64,000 nt of DNA, from assembly GCF_050948175.1 (NCBI RefSeq), contig NC_135204.1, forward strand, positions 10,593,473 to 10,657,472, in the 5' to 3' direction. Below the pieces are notes generated by a model that saw nothing but the letters and a program-made list of their open reading frames with translations, was not told where the DNA came from and did not search any database. Positions 26,071 through 39,369 of the stretch are shown here, piece by piece (positions within the stretch are counted from its first letter, which is position 1; every line of letters begins with the position of its first letter). Made by a program: the position numbers and the translations under genes. The DNA comes from Xylocopa sonorina. Taxonomy: Eukaryota; Arthropoda; Insecta; Hymenoptera; Apidae.

Positions 26071-29000
26071 ACGTCGATAATAATAGTGGCGGTGTAACGA
26101 GGCCAAGAAGGAAAGACAAGAATCGTAGGGCAAACTAATCGAGCGACTCTTGTACGGCACTGTACCCGAATGGTAGCTATCATACACACGATTCCATCAT
26201 ATACAATTCGCGTCCGAGCCTCGGCCACGACCAACGGCGCATTATAAATAACTTTCGGTATCGCGATGTCTACGTATCCACTCGAACTGCCGCTGCACGC
26301 GAGCCTAGTAGAAGAGAAAAGGAAAAAGAAAAAGAAAAAGAAGAAACGACGAATTCCCAACGAAATTGAAAAACAGTAACGGGTCGCTTGATAATTAATT
26401 AAGCCTGACAAGCGGCAATTTTTCAACGACGCGAACCCGTCCCGAAAACATTCGGCCCTACTACGGTCACTCGAAGAGAATCGCGCGCGTTGTATTTAAA
26501 TGACCGGTAGTTATCTGCGGATTAAATCGCGAAACTCGTTATCGGCACCGAAATGTAAACATATCGATAAGAATAACACGCAGGCGGAATCTGTACGCGT
26601 GTTGGTTGGTATCCGTCGTTCTCGCATCGGGACGTCACGTTACCAGTTCGCTTAATAAATTTCTCCGCGGCTTTATTTACGTGTGTGGATGCGCAACACA
26701 CGGTGCATATATACACGTATACATAACGCGCAGCTGTACACGGAGGGAATTATGCGACTGCATTTACAGCGAATCGAATCGCTCGCGTAATTTCAAATGA
26801 TAATAATGTTCTCGAGAAATTCCGATCCCACGGCATTTCTCTCTCTCTCTATCTTCATCTTCTGTTCGCGGAGCGTGTTTACGGGTGGACAAAACGGGCG
26901 GAGCGCGGTATAAACGTCGTAACCGGCGGTAAATCGGCAGGCAAAGTGACGGTACAAGCTGAATGGAATTCTGGTAATTAAATGGGTCTCTGAATGAACG
27001 ACGATAGGCTATTCGGTGACCGGAGATAACCTCGCGGAGATAATGAAATTCTTCGATCCGCGGAGGGCTCCGTTTGTTCCTGTTTGCTTCGCGTCCGGTT
27101 ATTAATGTGTCCGTGGATTTTTACGCGGTATCCAGCCTCGATGCGTTCGATTCAATACGCTCACCGTTGTGTTAATCTTTTCCGCTTTAAAGAACGTACG
27201 AGGGAGCGAGCTGAGCGCATTCGAACCCGAAGAAGCTCTGCGCGGCCGTACGTACGGTAGCGAGTGTACAGTATCGTCGAAAAGTTCTGCGAAGCTAATT
27301 TGCAGCTAATTTTTCGGATTGGACGTTACACTCTCGATTATCCGCACAGTGCGGTATCCATAGTGGTGGACGATACTTTATCACGCGTGTACGTCGTGCA
27401 TCGTAATTAATTATAGCCGCACGCGGGGCCTATCGTACGAAACAACGCGAGATTACGCGAAATCTACGGTCTGAGTTTCAAGTAAACGCTCGCTCGTATA
27501 TTGGTTTAGCGCAATTAGAGCTGAAACGACGTTAAATACTCGAGATGCTAATGGGGGCTACGCCGACGTTTATTTAGCGTGTGCGCCGAAAGATACGAAC
27601 GTTTGAGAAACTCGAAATTGAAAAAACCAAATATCGTTCCAATTCAAATGTCGAACGTTTATACTCTCGTAGCGAGCCATTGTTACGCGGGAACAAAGTT
27701 TGCGTTCAATTGGAAAAGTAATTTTCGAAATCATCGGAATAATACTGCGCGAAAAGCTTTAACAGACCGCTGCCGGGCATCGAAACGTGCAAATACACCA
27801 AGAGGCGAAATTAAGAGAGAAATTTCTTTCAGATTGATGTCAAACAATAACCATTTGCCTGGCGTTTTCTCTCTCTCTCTCTCTCCTATCTTTAATACGG
27901 CTGATGTTTTTCTTCGCAACGCTTTCAGCTACGTAGCAGCTGAGTCAGCCAAAGAATGATTGCACCAGCTGTACAACCGACACGAAAGCGCATCGCTAAT
28001 TAATTATTTTCCTGTGGATAATAAGGGGCTACTGGCCTGTTTCTTTATAAATTAACCGTCCCCCTCCCCCTTACTAGATTACCGTACAAGGTACGCGTTC
28101 AAATAAATTTTAATAGTCCTTTATCAAATTTCGATGAATTCTTTTCAACCATCAATTATCGCTGAAACGTATCTCGTTTAGAAGATTTACTTTGACTTTC
28201 TCCGCGTTCGCTTTTTTCTTTTTTCTCTTTTCTTCTTTTTCCTATATAAATTTCCTTTTCATCGCAAAACCGGTAAGGCTATAAAAGTCTAATATACGTA
28301 TACGTGGCGTGCAGGAACGCGCGTCACCGTTCGTTTCGTCATTGTCGCGTGTTAATTACGCGCGTGTCGGTGCGTGCGTAACCGCGTGGGTAAGGAAGGT
28401 ATAAATCGTTGAACGGTAACGTATAGAAAAAAGAGCGGAGGCAGGTCGAACGTATAACCAGAGATTACAACGAATCACGCTCTACGATAACGCGGGATTG
28501 ATTTAATGCACGGAAAACAACCGGGCGTAATTGCAGCGACGCTTCTCCAACCCAAGCGTGGTGTCCTCCAGTTCGAGTCACCGACATATTTAATATTCCG
28601 ATGGTTAATGTTCGTTTAACGAGTAATTATATCGAGCCAAGCGAGTGCGCCGGTTGAAAGTAGAAAAGGAGTATTCCGCGATGCATCAAACGCAATGGAA
28701 CACAGGCTGGTTGGATACAGTCGCCGACTTATTTATTATCGTTCAAGTACCATCGTACCGAACCGCCCATTCCTTATTCCCACGCAGAGTGGATTTTTAG
28801 AAGTCGGATCTTATTCTCATCTTTTTCTCCCAACTACTACACCATTCCGCGGGATATTGAGTTTCTTTACGTCCAACCGCGTTATGACTCAGTGATGGGA
28901 ATAAAGCGACTCGAGCGGTATAAAATATACAATGGAATATTCCGCATACATCTGAATAAAATCTGTCGAAGGTTTAAAACAGTTTCAAGACCTTGAAAAG

Positions 29001-30891
29001 TCCCCCTAATTTCCTCTTTCCTCCTTCTCCTACTCGCGCCGCGTGTCGTTATAATTTCAACTAACCGTTATTTAACACGTTTCTTTGCTCCCCCCCCCCC
29101 CTTTTTTCTTCTTTGTCTCGCTCGGGTCTTAACGACCAAATAAATCTATGGAACTAGAAGCGGGCCGCGATAATAAGATCACCGGGAACAAGGCAAAATG
29201 ACCACCTCCACCCCTCCGGTGATGGGGTAGTAGCAAAAAGCGGGAGAAAAATAGAGAAAGAAAGATTCGCGAACGTCGGTTACATCTGCGAAGAACGGGC
29301 CAACACTTTGCAGCTGTCAGTTAGAAACGGTTCCCCGCGCTTCTTCCCTCTTTCGATAAATATTTTCGTACCGATGATAACAATTTATCGATCGCGTGCT
29401 CCGACTGCGGGCCTAAACACGATAGACGGTTTATCTGGTTTTTCGGAGCGGCTTATCGAGCATGCAACATCGGCTGGGAACAGTCGCTCCCGATAAAACC
29501 GTGCCGCTCTCGTTACGTAAAATGGAATCCGTGCAACAATTGGTGGAAACAGAAGAAAGTGACGGTAATTGGAAACGTCGATTGCACTTTTTAATCGCGT
29601 TTCCACCTTACACGTCCCATTATACGCCGCTTATGACTCGCGGGTTCATAAATATTTACAGCGAGGCTGAAGTTTAAATTTATAACGTTCGAGTAAACAC
29701 GAGCACGAGTTAAGAGAGATGAAGGCGATGGTGGAGCGCGCGAGCGCGACCACCCATGTCACGGGATGCTAGCGATGGAGGATCGAAACCGTTCCTAGAG
29801 GGTTTTCCTTCGTTGCGACCGCGAATTAACTAGCTTTTCTAGCCGCTCGCTGACCGGTTATTATCGCAATAATCACCACGGTAATGAACGAAATTCACGG
29901 GGAGCGCTAACATCGGTTTAGCGTTCGACTATATTCTCAATTAGCTTCTTCATCGACGTAACCGCTCGCCGCCCCCGCGTTGTTACACTCGACGAAAAAT
30001 GTGTGCACGCGTAATTCTCGGAAACGGTCCCGTTTCCAAGTTGGTTACGTTATCGAAACATTTGTTTCGCTCCGACCGTTCCGCGATAGTACGTGTAAAT
30101 CGTTCGAGAGCCAAGTGGCTCTCTTTGAAATCGCATGAAATAATAACGTTATCAAAATACAAGCCGTTATTAAATTATAGTGAGAAATAACCGCTTTGGG
30201 CCTGAATAGCGAGGGTCACCTTTTTTCCTATTATTGTGAAACCCTTTCGGAGCACGCCGGACAACAATTGTCTTTAAAGGGAAGCGGCGTGGCAGCCGTT
30301 CGAGGACAATTATTCTGCCGCGCGGCAAACTGCCAAGGACGGTACATAGGCGGCTGCATCGGTGGCTGCATTCCCACCGCCTTTCTCCGTTTGTCGCATC
30401 GTTGCGGCGCGGTGTGTACGGGCCGGAGGGAAAATCAGCGAAATGGTAAATAACGAAAAGCAAAAAAATAGAAAAGCCAACCTTGGCTGGTCTCAAATTT
30501 AATTCCACTCTCCGTTCGAGACGTTCGTATTCCCAATTTTTCGGTCCAAATGTCTAGCGAACGAAATACCAATAAATCCCTGTAAAGGCTGCCGTTAATC
30601 GACAATGCATTTTCCGGTAAAATTAGATAGTGAATATCGAAGAACGAGACCGCGAGATCGAGAAACGAAGTAACGAGAGCGCGAAACACGCGCGGCCGAA
30701 CGGAAGGTTTGCGCAATGAAACTGATATCTCCGTTGGAATGATAAAAGAAGCAAGAGAGCGGTGCCGCGTAGGTTGGTCGCCAGAAGCGATTTGTCTACG
30801 CGTAAATCATAAATCGTACGGGCCCGATTTAACGATTTACACGTGCGCGGGCAACGCGTGCACCGCGCCGCTGTTGAACTCGATCGTTACC

Positions 30892-30944
30892 TACGCCAAT
30901 GGATTTAAACAGACTGCAGGCTCGCCTGTATCACCATTGGCGTA
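30892..30944 (+). repeat. Perfect 11-bp inverted repeat with nested hairpin
   Basis: TACGCCAATGG (30892-30902) is exactly inverted as CCATTGGCGTA (30934-30944), with a 31-bp spacer. Inside the spacer TGCAGGC and GCCTGTA form a second, nearly complementary pair. Each outer arm contains a CCAAT core, so this could be a paired NF-Y-type site or a cruciform-prone element. It is too short to be called a transposon. Confidence 0.35.
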
Positions 30945-33900
30945 TAACGTTCCACTAATCGCCGCTCTGTTTGTCAACGTAATACGTTATCTGGCTGATC
31001 GAATGATTTTCCAAGGAAATTAGTTAACAACCTAATTAAAGAGTAACCGTCTATCGCGATTATTTCGACGAGCCCGCGTCGCACTTTCCACCAAACTTTG
31101 TTCCTCGTTCAGATTTCTAATCGCGCGAAGAAGACGTCGATCGCGATTTTAAATTGGAGACACGCGCCCTCGTTTCATCGCGAGCAAAGTGGATTCGAAT
31201 AATTTCGATAAGGGATAACGATTAATAAATTATTTGAAACGGTTTGGATCGAGGGAAATAATTTGAGAGAAGAAACGCAGTGGTGGTGGTGGTGGAAAAG
31301 CTCGACTGTCGAAAGTCCATGAATTTCTAGCTGGAATCTCTTTTGCGCAGGAAAATCGTTAAGTTCACGACTATGCAGAACTCATAAAGAGAAATGCACG
31401 GTACGTGTGTGTTGTGTATATTACGTGAATACTAAAGCCTTGTATACTCGACGTTGCCTGTTTTAATTCAACGCGCCGGCGATAAAGTTATTCAGAGGAG
31501 TTTTACAAAAATGTATAAACATTCGCTTAAACGTAAGACGCGGGCGGCGCGTAATATTTTTTTCGTGAAAATAATATTGTTGAAAGAAACGAAGGGAGTC
31601 AAACGGACTTTCGTCCTCTATCGGCGGATAAACGAACGGAACGAATTAATTAAATTTTTTGCGCAAACAACAACTTCTTGTTATTATTCGTCGGCCAGTA
31701 TTATTACTTTATGAATTATTTTCAGCGACCGGCTTCTATTATTCGTAAAATTCTCGTCCGCCATGGAATTCAATCTCCTTTACAAAGAAAGGAAGATCAT
31801 CAAGCTCTCGGGAGCTCCTGAAGAGAAATTTATTTGAAAGGAGATTTTATTCGTCTTCGCCCGTTTTTCCTCTCTCCCGCTGTTTTTCTCCTTTACCCTC
31901 TTTAATTCTAACATGTTCCTTAATAATCGCGACTCTTTTTTCCTCATCTTAATGCTCCCTGATAAACGTTTATCAACGTACCTTTATTCGTCGTTAAAAC
32001 TTTCCTCACCTCCGCTCCGCCTCGCTTCGGCTAGAATTCAATTTCTTTCGCAAGGAAAATCTCGCGAATTTCGCATTTCTACGAGAAACGTCTCCGTTTA
32101 ATTCCCCCGTAGTTCGAGTGCCGGTTACACGATTTTTATTACAGAAGAACACCGGTGAAAAGAAAACATACCGTCCCCGATAATTCGTCTAGGACCGGAT
32201 AAATCAATGAACCCCCGCGCGAGAGTGGGACTCGTAACTTCGAAAAGGGTCGACAAACTTGATTTTCTTTTTGGGGTGGAAAACAATCGAGGAGAAAGAT
32301 GAAGAGAAAAAAGGGCAGCGCACCCTCCGTCGAAGGGTTAACGAGGTTTCGCGCGAGAGCATCGCGGGGGAAGGAGGAAAGGGAAACGGTCTTTTTGAAG
32401 TCGATCGCAGAAATAAGTAGACGGGCCTAGACAAATAACGTTTACGAGCCAGCGAGCACCGTGCGCGCGATTAGCTAGGATTTTCGAAATGAAGTCCACG
32501 CCGGAGGGAAGTGGAGAACGAACTGGAGAACGCCTTTCGGTCCTACGAGCAGATTTGTTCCGCACCGCTTCGACGCCGCCAACTACGTCCCAGTTTTTCG
32601 AAACCAGTTCTGCTTCCGCTAATTAACTACCTGTTGTGTTTACGTTTCTCTTCACCCCCGACGTGTCAACTTTGAATCGATTCTTCGAAACATCGACCCT
32701 CTCGAGGCGAGGAAATTTCACGCTGTTATTTAAATTCACGCGTCAACCTTTCCCTGCCCGGTGGGTGGGTATGCTTCCCGCTTTTTTCATTTTTTTTTTT
32801 TTTTTCTCGGTTATTTCGGTCGAGTAATTGTCTAATTTCCTCTCGGACATTCTGGCAAATTTTCTTGCGAACACATTTCGAGCAGCTACCATTAAGGGAA
32901 TTAAACGTATCTTTTAGTTCAGCGAAAAGGATATCGCAGCCGTTCCTGATACTCTCTATTTTGCTTAATTCCCGCTCGTAACTTAGTTGTTTGCCGAGCA
33001 TGCGATAAAAAATAATTTATCGAAGCTTCTCGAGGTGGGGGGGAAAAGGGGGAGAGAGAAAAATGACGAAGCATTAGAACGTTCGGTTATATTTCCGCGT
33101 CCTCGTTCTCGCTGGAACTACCAAGTTCTTTTAGCAAATAGAATTTTATTGGAGGAAAACGTCGCGATTCTGTTACCTTAAAGTCATATTTTACTTTGTA
33201 GGACAATAAACGGTAGATTACGTTCGCCGTGAAAAAGTTTTCCCTGTAAAATTCATAATCCTCGAATTCGAGACGAGTTCCGGCCAGTTCTTTCCCGTTT
33301 AAAAGTAAAAAAACGTTTAGTAAAATCATTAACTTCTTGGTGAATTTAATAGAATTTCATAGCTATCAAAGAGCTGCGTTTATTAAACGTAAAATATAAT
33401 TCATGCCGCCGGCGCTTTGATCTCTTTTTCTTTAAAGCCTCGAGAACGATTTAATTAAAAAATGTTTCATATGTTTACCTCTCTCTCTCTCTCTCCCTCG
33501 CTCTCCTTTTATTTGATACACGCTTCGTTCCAGTTTTAACGTGTATTTCCTGAAGAGAAAGAAAAATTTGCACGTAAAAGCGTAAACTAGTTTTTTCCGA
33601 GAATATCTTGTTTCTCGAAATTGGGTATCGTACTACCAAAGTCCTTGGAGTTTCCGCGAAACAAAAGTTTAAGTACGAAGGTGATCGAGGACAGAATCCC
33701 GTGGCATTAAATGGCGAAAAAGAGAAGAGCGGAAAAGTACAAACGAGCAACTTTCTAATTCATTATTGAAACGATAAGTGTACAATAAACGAAAGCGGGA
33801 TGGTGAAATTGTGATCGTTTATAAATAACGCGCAAAGTTTCAACTTTGCTAGGCACGAAACGCAACGCGTTATTAATTATGCACTAATTCGTGGGAGTTT

Positions 33901-36358
33901 AATCATTTTGATTCGAGTATCCCTCGAGACAGCGTCGAGCCCGCGGCGATTTCGATGGAGAAAGAAAATAATTCAACGGAAACGTTGCTGCACTCCGTCG
34001 AATTTTAACGAACGTTGAATTAATTAAAATTGATACAATTAAACGTGAGAACGGCGAGCTCCTCTTTCGATTAAAAACAATCGGGAACACAAAGTAATTT
34101 CATTTGAACGGGCAACTTAGCGTTAATTAAATCTCATGGAAGTCGAACCGTAACACGCACGGTTCTCCCCCCGCGCGTTTCATTTCACGCGAGTCCTCGT
34201 CAATTTCTCAAATAACTCGAGCTCCACTCATTTCTTGGTTTAACGCGCACTCGTTTGCTCGCCCGAGTCAACGTCCACGTCGAACGTCGAACGTCGAAAG
34301 TGTTTTCGGTCCTCCTCCGCTCGAAAGAAAGCGTTCGCGTTACACTTTTCCTGGATGTACGGTTGCGCAAGATTATTATCGATCGAAAGCCCCCCCGAGC
34401 TGAATTCCCAAATAACACTGCTTTTGTTTTCCCTCCTCCTCGTATTAACTCGAATTTCCATCTCTCCACCTGCCTCGGCTCGACCACCACCCTCTTCTTT
34501 TCACCCTCTACTTTAAACTCCTTCGAAAACGACGTAGCATCGGCCCAAAAGAATTCCGTCTCTCCGTTTGATTACGCCCGAAGGTAACCGGGAACGAAAT
34601 GCAATTTAATCCCTTTACGTTTCCGCTGCTTTTTAAACATGCTAACGAACAAAGCCCTCCGTTGCCTTAGCGACTTTAAAGCCAGTCGCGAATTAATTCT
34701 ACCGTTAAGTCAATGCTTTGATAATGATTAACGCTATCGCGAGTCGTCACCGCGAACTGTCGATGTTCATCGAGTGTACACATATCCGTCGAATCAGCGA
34801 AGAAGTGGTACGACTAATCGTACTATGAATAAGAATGTGACATCGCGATAATCGAGTTTCAACTCGTCGTCTACTGTTTCTGTACGATAAAATACAATCC
34901 GTTCGTTAATCGTTGCATAATAATATAACGAGGAATCCACAGCGGGGATCCTGTTAATCTTTCCACTGTTCCTCCTCTTTCTTGGTTTACGCAACGACTC
35001 CGTCTCCCTCCGTTTTCCCTCCCTGTTTAATGGAGTGCGTTAAATTATTGCAACGAATTTGTAGTTGCTAATGCAACAGCCGCGACTGCGGTCCGCTCTG
35101 ATAAGGATAATATAAAGATAACGTCCGGCATTTATCGTGCGGACTTAAAGTGTCATATTAAATCGTGCCAGGTCGGAATTAGTATGCTCTCAAAAGTTGG
35201 AATTGCATGCTCCGCACTTTGCCGTTATTGTTGCGAACCACCGACGCGGGACTACGGATCAAATAATGCACGTCCCACTTATGACAATTTATTTGACGTT
35301 AACGTTGATTAATTCAATGATCCTACGAATCTTGTCGCGTAAAATTACTGTTTTATACGGCCGAGATCGAGGTAGGTAGGAGGAGGTACGACGTGTGCAC
35401 GCGCGTACCTAAACGTCCGAATTATGCCTGTTCGTTGGATAATTCAAGCGTACAGATTTCTGGCTGTTAAAACGGGAGGGAGAGAGAGAGAAAAATGTAG
35501 CGAGCGAGCGAAGAAAAAGGAACTGGGTTTAAGAGCTTTTGCCATTGGACGGCTCGGATCCAGCTTGTTTTCAAAAGACACACTCGCTACTGGGGTAACC
35601 CCTCTGAATACCAATTAACGTGAATTACGTGGGTACATGGAATTCGAGACCGTACTTTGTCTCCGTCTCTCTGCCACCCTTCACAGTGGCTCGCTCTCTT
35701 TTTCTCTCTACCCAGCTCCACCCACCCTGTCCTTGTCATTCTCTCTTGATACTCTCTCGCGCGACTCGTAATTAATTTGTGGTGGTCCAGACGCGGCGAG
35801 GACGCGTACACGCTCTTGTTTGTTTTTTCTTCTTTTTTCTCTTCCTCCCTCTTCTCTTTCTCCTTTAACACGATTACTAGTTTAACTCGAGTGATTTAAT
35901 ACCGTTTTCTTCCTTCTCTCTCTCTCTCTCTGTTCCTTTTATTCCAACTATTTCGTTTCGATCAGCAGGAATATCTCTAATATCGCGTCGACAACTCGCG
36001 CATTCCTTCGATCCTATGCCGGACGAAATAGCTCGCCTCCAATTACCTGGAAGGTTAATAAATATCACCGTGCTCTCCGGTTGTTTCTCTTTATCTTCCT
36101 TCTTCCGTCTCAGCACAATCCATTGCGATGACGGTGCACTTGACAGCCGCGATAAAATCAGGTACACACGAATGTAAAACAGTAGTGGTTTAATTGCCGC
36201 TCTGTCCCGGTCTACGATGATGAATTAGAGCAATGCTAAATTACCAGCTGTCGCGGTATTTCGTTTAGAGGGAATATTCTATGTTTCTCCAACTATTTTC
36301 CGCCCGATCATTACCGTCAACGACAAAAATACACGCGGCGTGGTCCCAGAGAAATCCA

Positions 36359-36532
36359 GGATAGCTAATTCTGCTATTCTTTAAGAATGCTAACTTATTC
36401 CCTCGTAAATTTCATCCCTACGAGTTCGTTGAAATTTTTAATACCAAGTGGAGTCCGACTGTTCCTCCCCGTTCATCGATTTCATGCAAAGTTATTCCGT
36501 TTGCCCGACTTCCTCTCGCGAAAGAGAAACTC
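36359..36532 (-). repeat. Dispersed repeat family, copy C
   Basis: This is the third copy. The + strand landmarks are ACTTATTCCCTCGTAAATTTC, CGAGTTCGTTGAAATTTTTAA, AAGTGGAGT and TTCATCGATTTCATGCAAAGTTA. It matches copy B best in the left half and copy A best in the right half, so the three descend from one ancestral sequence and are not chance matches. The orientation is the same as A and B. Confidence 0.6.
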
Positions 36533-37867
36533 GCGGCACAAATTACAACATTCATTCAATTAAACTTTAGTCACATTGTACGGTATTAAAACACAGTATT
36601 TCAATCTTCCCGTATTCAAACATAAATCAATCTCCTCTCGCTGAATCAAGAGTTCGTTTGCTTCCATTACGAAAGGGAGAAGAATTAACAAAAAACCTTA
36701 TTGTTCAAAAATGAAAAGTTCGAGCTTTCGATCGAAATCGAGGGGAATATTTTTAGAAATTCTGTAACAACTGCGAATTAATACCCTGTATATATTGAAA
36801 AAAAAAAACGAAACAAAAGAAAACAAAAAAAAAAAAATGAAAAAAAACAGAGAGGCGAAAAAGGAATATTCGTGAAATAAATTTGTTTCTTTTTGCAAGG
36901 TAGAGAGAGATATACCAGCTAGTGGTATCTACCGAAGAATAATCGCGCGTGCACTATAATCGAATCTCACGGTGTTATCTGTCAGGAAAGTATGACAAGT
37001 GAACTTGGAAAATCGCGCGACGGCACGATTTATGAATCATCGGCGACAGGAAATCGCTGCGGGAGCGGATTAATCACGATTAACCGCGGACACGTTCCCA
37101 TAATTGTTTCCAATTCATTCGATTCCCTTACGTGGATTGATAACGCGCCACGAGTCAAGTCCCGCAAATTTCATATATATTTCGGTTCGACTTGAAATAT
37201 CACGGCCATTCTTTTCGCTCGAATAATTGTATCGCCGATAAACCGTGGAGATTCGTAAATTGTCTTCTGTTTATCATCGAGTGAGAAAGGCTCTCGGTGA
37301 TAATAAAATGTCGTTTAAGAATCGACCGCCGTCGGTACCAATTACGTTCCACGGCTGTTCGACGGTGAAAAAAAGCATTTGGTAGACGCTTGAACGGCTA
37401 CTAAAAATTCAACGCGAACACCTTATATCCCCCCGTAGAGTGACGAGGAACGAGGAAAAAGGTAACCCACGGACCGTTTCCAAGAGGAAGAGGAAAAGAA
37501 AATCCGGTTTCTGTTTATTCAGAATAATAAGGCGCATTGTGATGTAATCGTGGACGTAGATCAAATCGTCTTATTAATACACCCTTGACGGAGGCCACGG
37601 CCCCAAAATATCATCCCTCGAGTCATTATCGTCCCTTGAAGAAAAAAAAAAGAAAAGCAAAAAGGATACCTAATACCCGTATATACGTGTACATGTACGT
37701 GCATACACCAAATACATACACGCCGGCAATGGGAATTCACCCCTGTGAAAAAGTTGGTTTCATGGTCGGGAGTCGGGGTCTCGAGTATTGACAATGAATA
37801 GTTTTCTTCCGTGGCAAAAGGCCGGCCGTGGGGTGCGGGGGAGACGAAACGTGTGCGTGTGCGGGCG
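36533..37867. other. Non-coding
   Basis: A-rich stretch at about 36800-36850. Alternating GTACATGTACGTGCATAC occurs near 37687-37710. Nothing else recognised. Confidence 0.6.
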
Positions 37868-38105
37868 GGCGCGCGCGCGCGCGCGCGTCACAAAGAGAGA
37901 GAGAAGAGAAGCTTGAATGGAGGGGGAAAACAGAAATACAGAGAGATAAAGACACATGGAGAAACAGAACGGCAGACGGAGGGGATGACCAGAAGGGAAA
38001 GAGAGACAGGAGGATAGAGCAAGAAGGCAAGGAGGAACGGAAACGCGCGCGCGCACGCGTGTAAAAGTGGGAGAGAGGGAGGTGGGAGAAGATTTGATAG
38101 GAGGG
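37868..38105 (+). repeat. (GC)10 run followed by a purine-rich tract
   Basis: A perfect 20-bp alternating GC run (37868-37887) leads into about 215 bp of GA-dominated + strand. It ends just before the X-box-like site at 38110. Frames over it (37737-38138 -, 37811-38064 +) are composition artefacts. Confidence 0.85.
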
Positions 38106-38109
38106 ATGG

Positions 38110-38123
38110 GTTACCATGGAAAC
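38110..38123 (+). promoter_or_regulatory. RFX X-box-like near-palindrome
   Basis: GTTACCATGGAAAC closely fits the RFX-family X-box (GTTRCC, short spacer, RGYAAC), with one departure in the right half. It sits at the edge of a 225-bp purine-rich tract. X-boxes usually control ciliary or neuronal genes near promoters. No such promoter is recognised here, so the role is unknown. Confidence 0.35.
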
Positions 38124-38274
38124 GCGTCGTACTCCCAACCAGCTCAGATAGGATATATAGGTATATATGTGTTTACATACCTACATTAGATACATACATT
38201 ATAGTATTATACGGCACATGTACAAGATACTCGTACGAGAAGAGCCGTAATTTGTAAGTCGATTTCCTCTTTTT

Positions 38275-38300
38275 TCTCTCTCTCTCTCTCTCGCTCTCTC
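38275..38300 (+). repeat. (TC)n microsatellite
   Basis: A CT run with one CG interruption. Confidence 0.9.
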
Positions 38301-39304
38301 CTTACGCGCGTCGCACTGCAGTGCATCTTGAAAGCTGAATTTGTATAATGTTCAGAATTAATATTCGATGGTCATTGGAAGTAAGTTTCGGATCGATTCA
38401 CCGGCCGTTAAGAATACAGAGCGTAGTTGGTTGGTATTATACCCGGGGCCGATCCTTTTACTTTTCATCCTTTATTTAGTAGGAAATAACATTAGCCGTG
38501 CGGGGGCGTAACTTAATGAATTCCAGCGCGGTGTTTGCGCGTACCGTCGTACAATTCGAACGAAATATTCTCGTTTTAAATGAATTTCAATTTTGTAACG
38601 CTTCAAAGTGAAATCTATACGTACGCACGCACGGGAATGTGGAACGTGGAGCGCGTTTTAGTTACGAGAGAAATTAAATCTGCTGAAGATAACGTAGGAA
38701 CATGTTGGAAATTAAAAAATAGTTCCTTGAAATTGTATATTAACGTAGCGGCGTAATATAATTTCGCGAGTTCTCATTTTTGAAATAATTCTCCGTTTGA
38801 AATGAAATATGCATCGCGAAATGATTAATCGCGAAATACAGAGGCGGGCGAAATTCTCAATTGCATGTTTTTAATTTTCTGGTTCGTTCGATAAACATGA
38901 TAGATTATATAACGCTTTCAAAGCAATTGTTCCACGAACACGCGTGCGGAATGACGGGCGAGCGCGGAATGGTTGTTTGTCCACGGATAAAATATGCGCA
39001 TAAAGATAAACAAAACTAATTCGTAGCGCACTGGTACGTAGAGTAGGGTCGGTGGAATTTCGCTTCGGATCGACCCATCCTCTGTTCCCGAAATGTCAAA
39101 GTCGAAAATCAGGAACAAGGTATGCAAAGATGAAACGATTCGTGGGTCAATGAGGCCTTAGAGATACTTTAGAAATACTGTATGTTTCCCCTCTCGCCAA
39201 CCGAGCTGGAGTCCGGGAGGGCGCATTGGCGTAGAGGTAGTGGCAACGGAAATAGAATTCCAATAAAGCAGGTTTCCAAGTGATCACGTGAAAACCCCGC
39301 TTCT

Positions 39305-39369
39305 CCTCCCCCTCCCCTTCCCTTCCCTTCCCTTCCCTTCCCGTCCCTTCCCTTCCATTCCCTTCCCTA
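39305..39369 (+). repeat. (CCCTT)n pentanucleotide satellite
   Basis: About 60 bp built from CCCTT units with a few substitutions. The minus strand therefore reads as a G/R/E-rich frame (39147-39380), which is not a gene. Confidence 0.9.

Larger units (their letters stand above)
23842..36358. other. Non-coding
   Basis: No recognisable exon. Minor features: CT runs at 26838-26850, 27869-27886, 33478-33496 and 35915-35931; a run of 12 C at 29090-29101; a 12-bp tandem GGCTGCAT repeat at 30349-30371; (TGG)5 at 31280-31295; a heptamer ACGTCGA three times at 34277-34297; and a pyrimidine-rich + strand at about 35640-35940. Confidence 0.55.

Noticed and set aside
30709..31023. 104-codon + strand frame with a hydrophobic C-terminus
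   Set aside because: The composition is plausible, but the frame contains the exact inverted repeat at 30892-30944, matches no known family and lacks splice signals.
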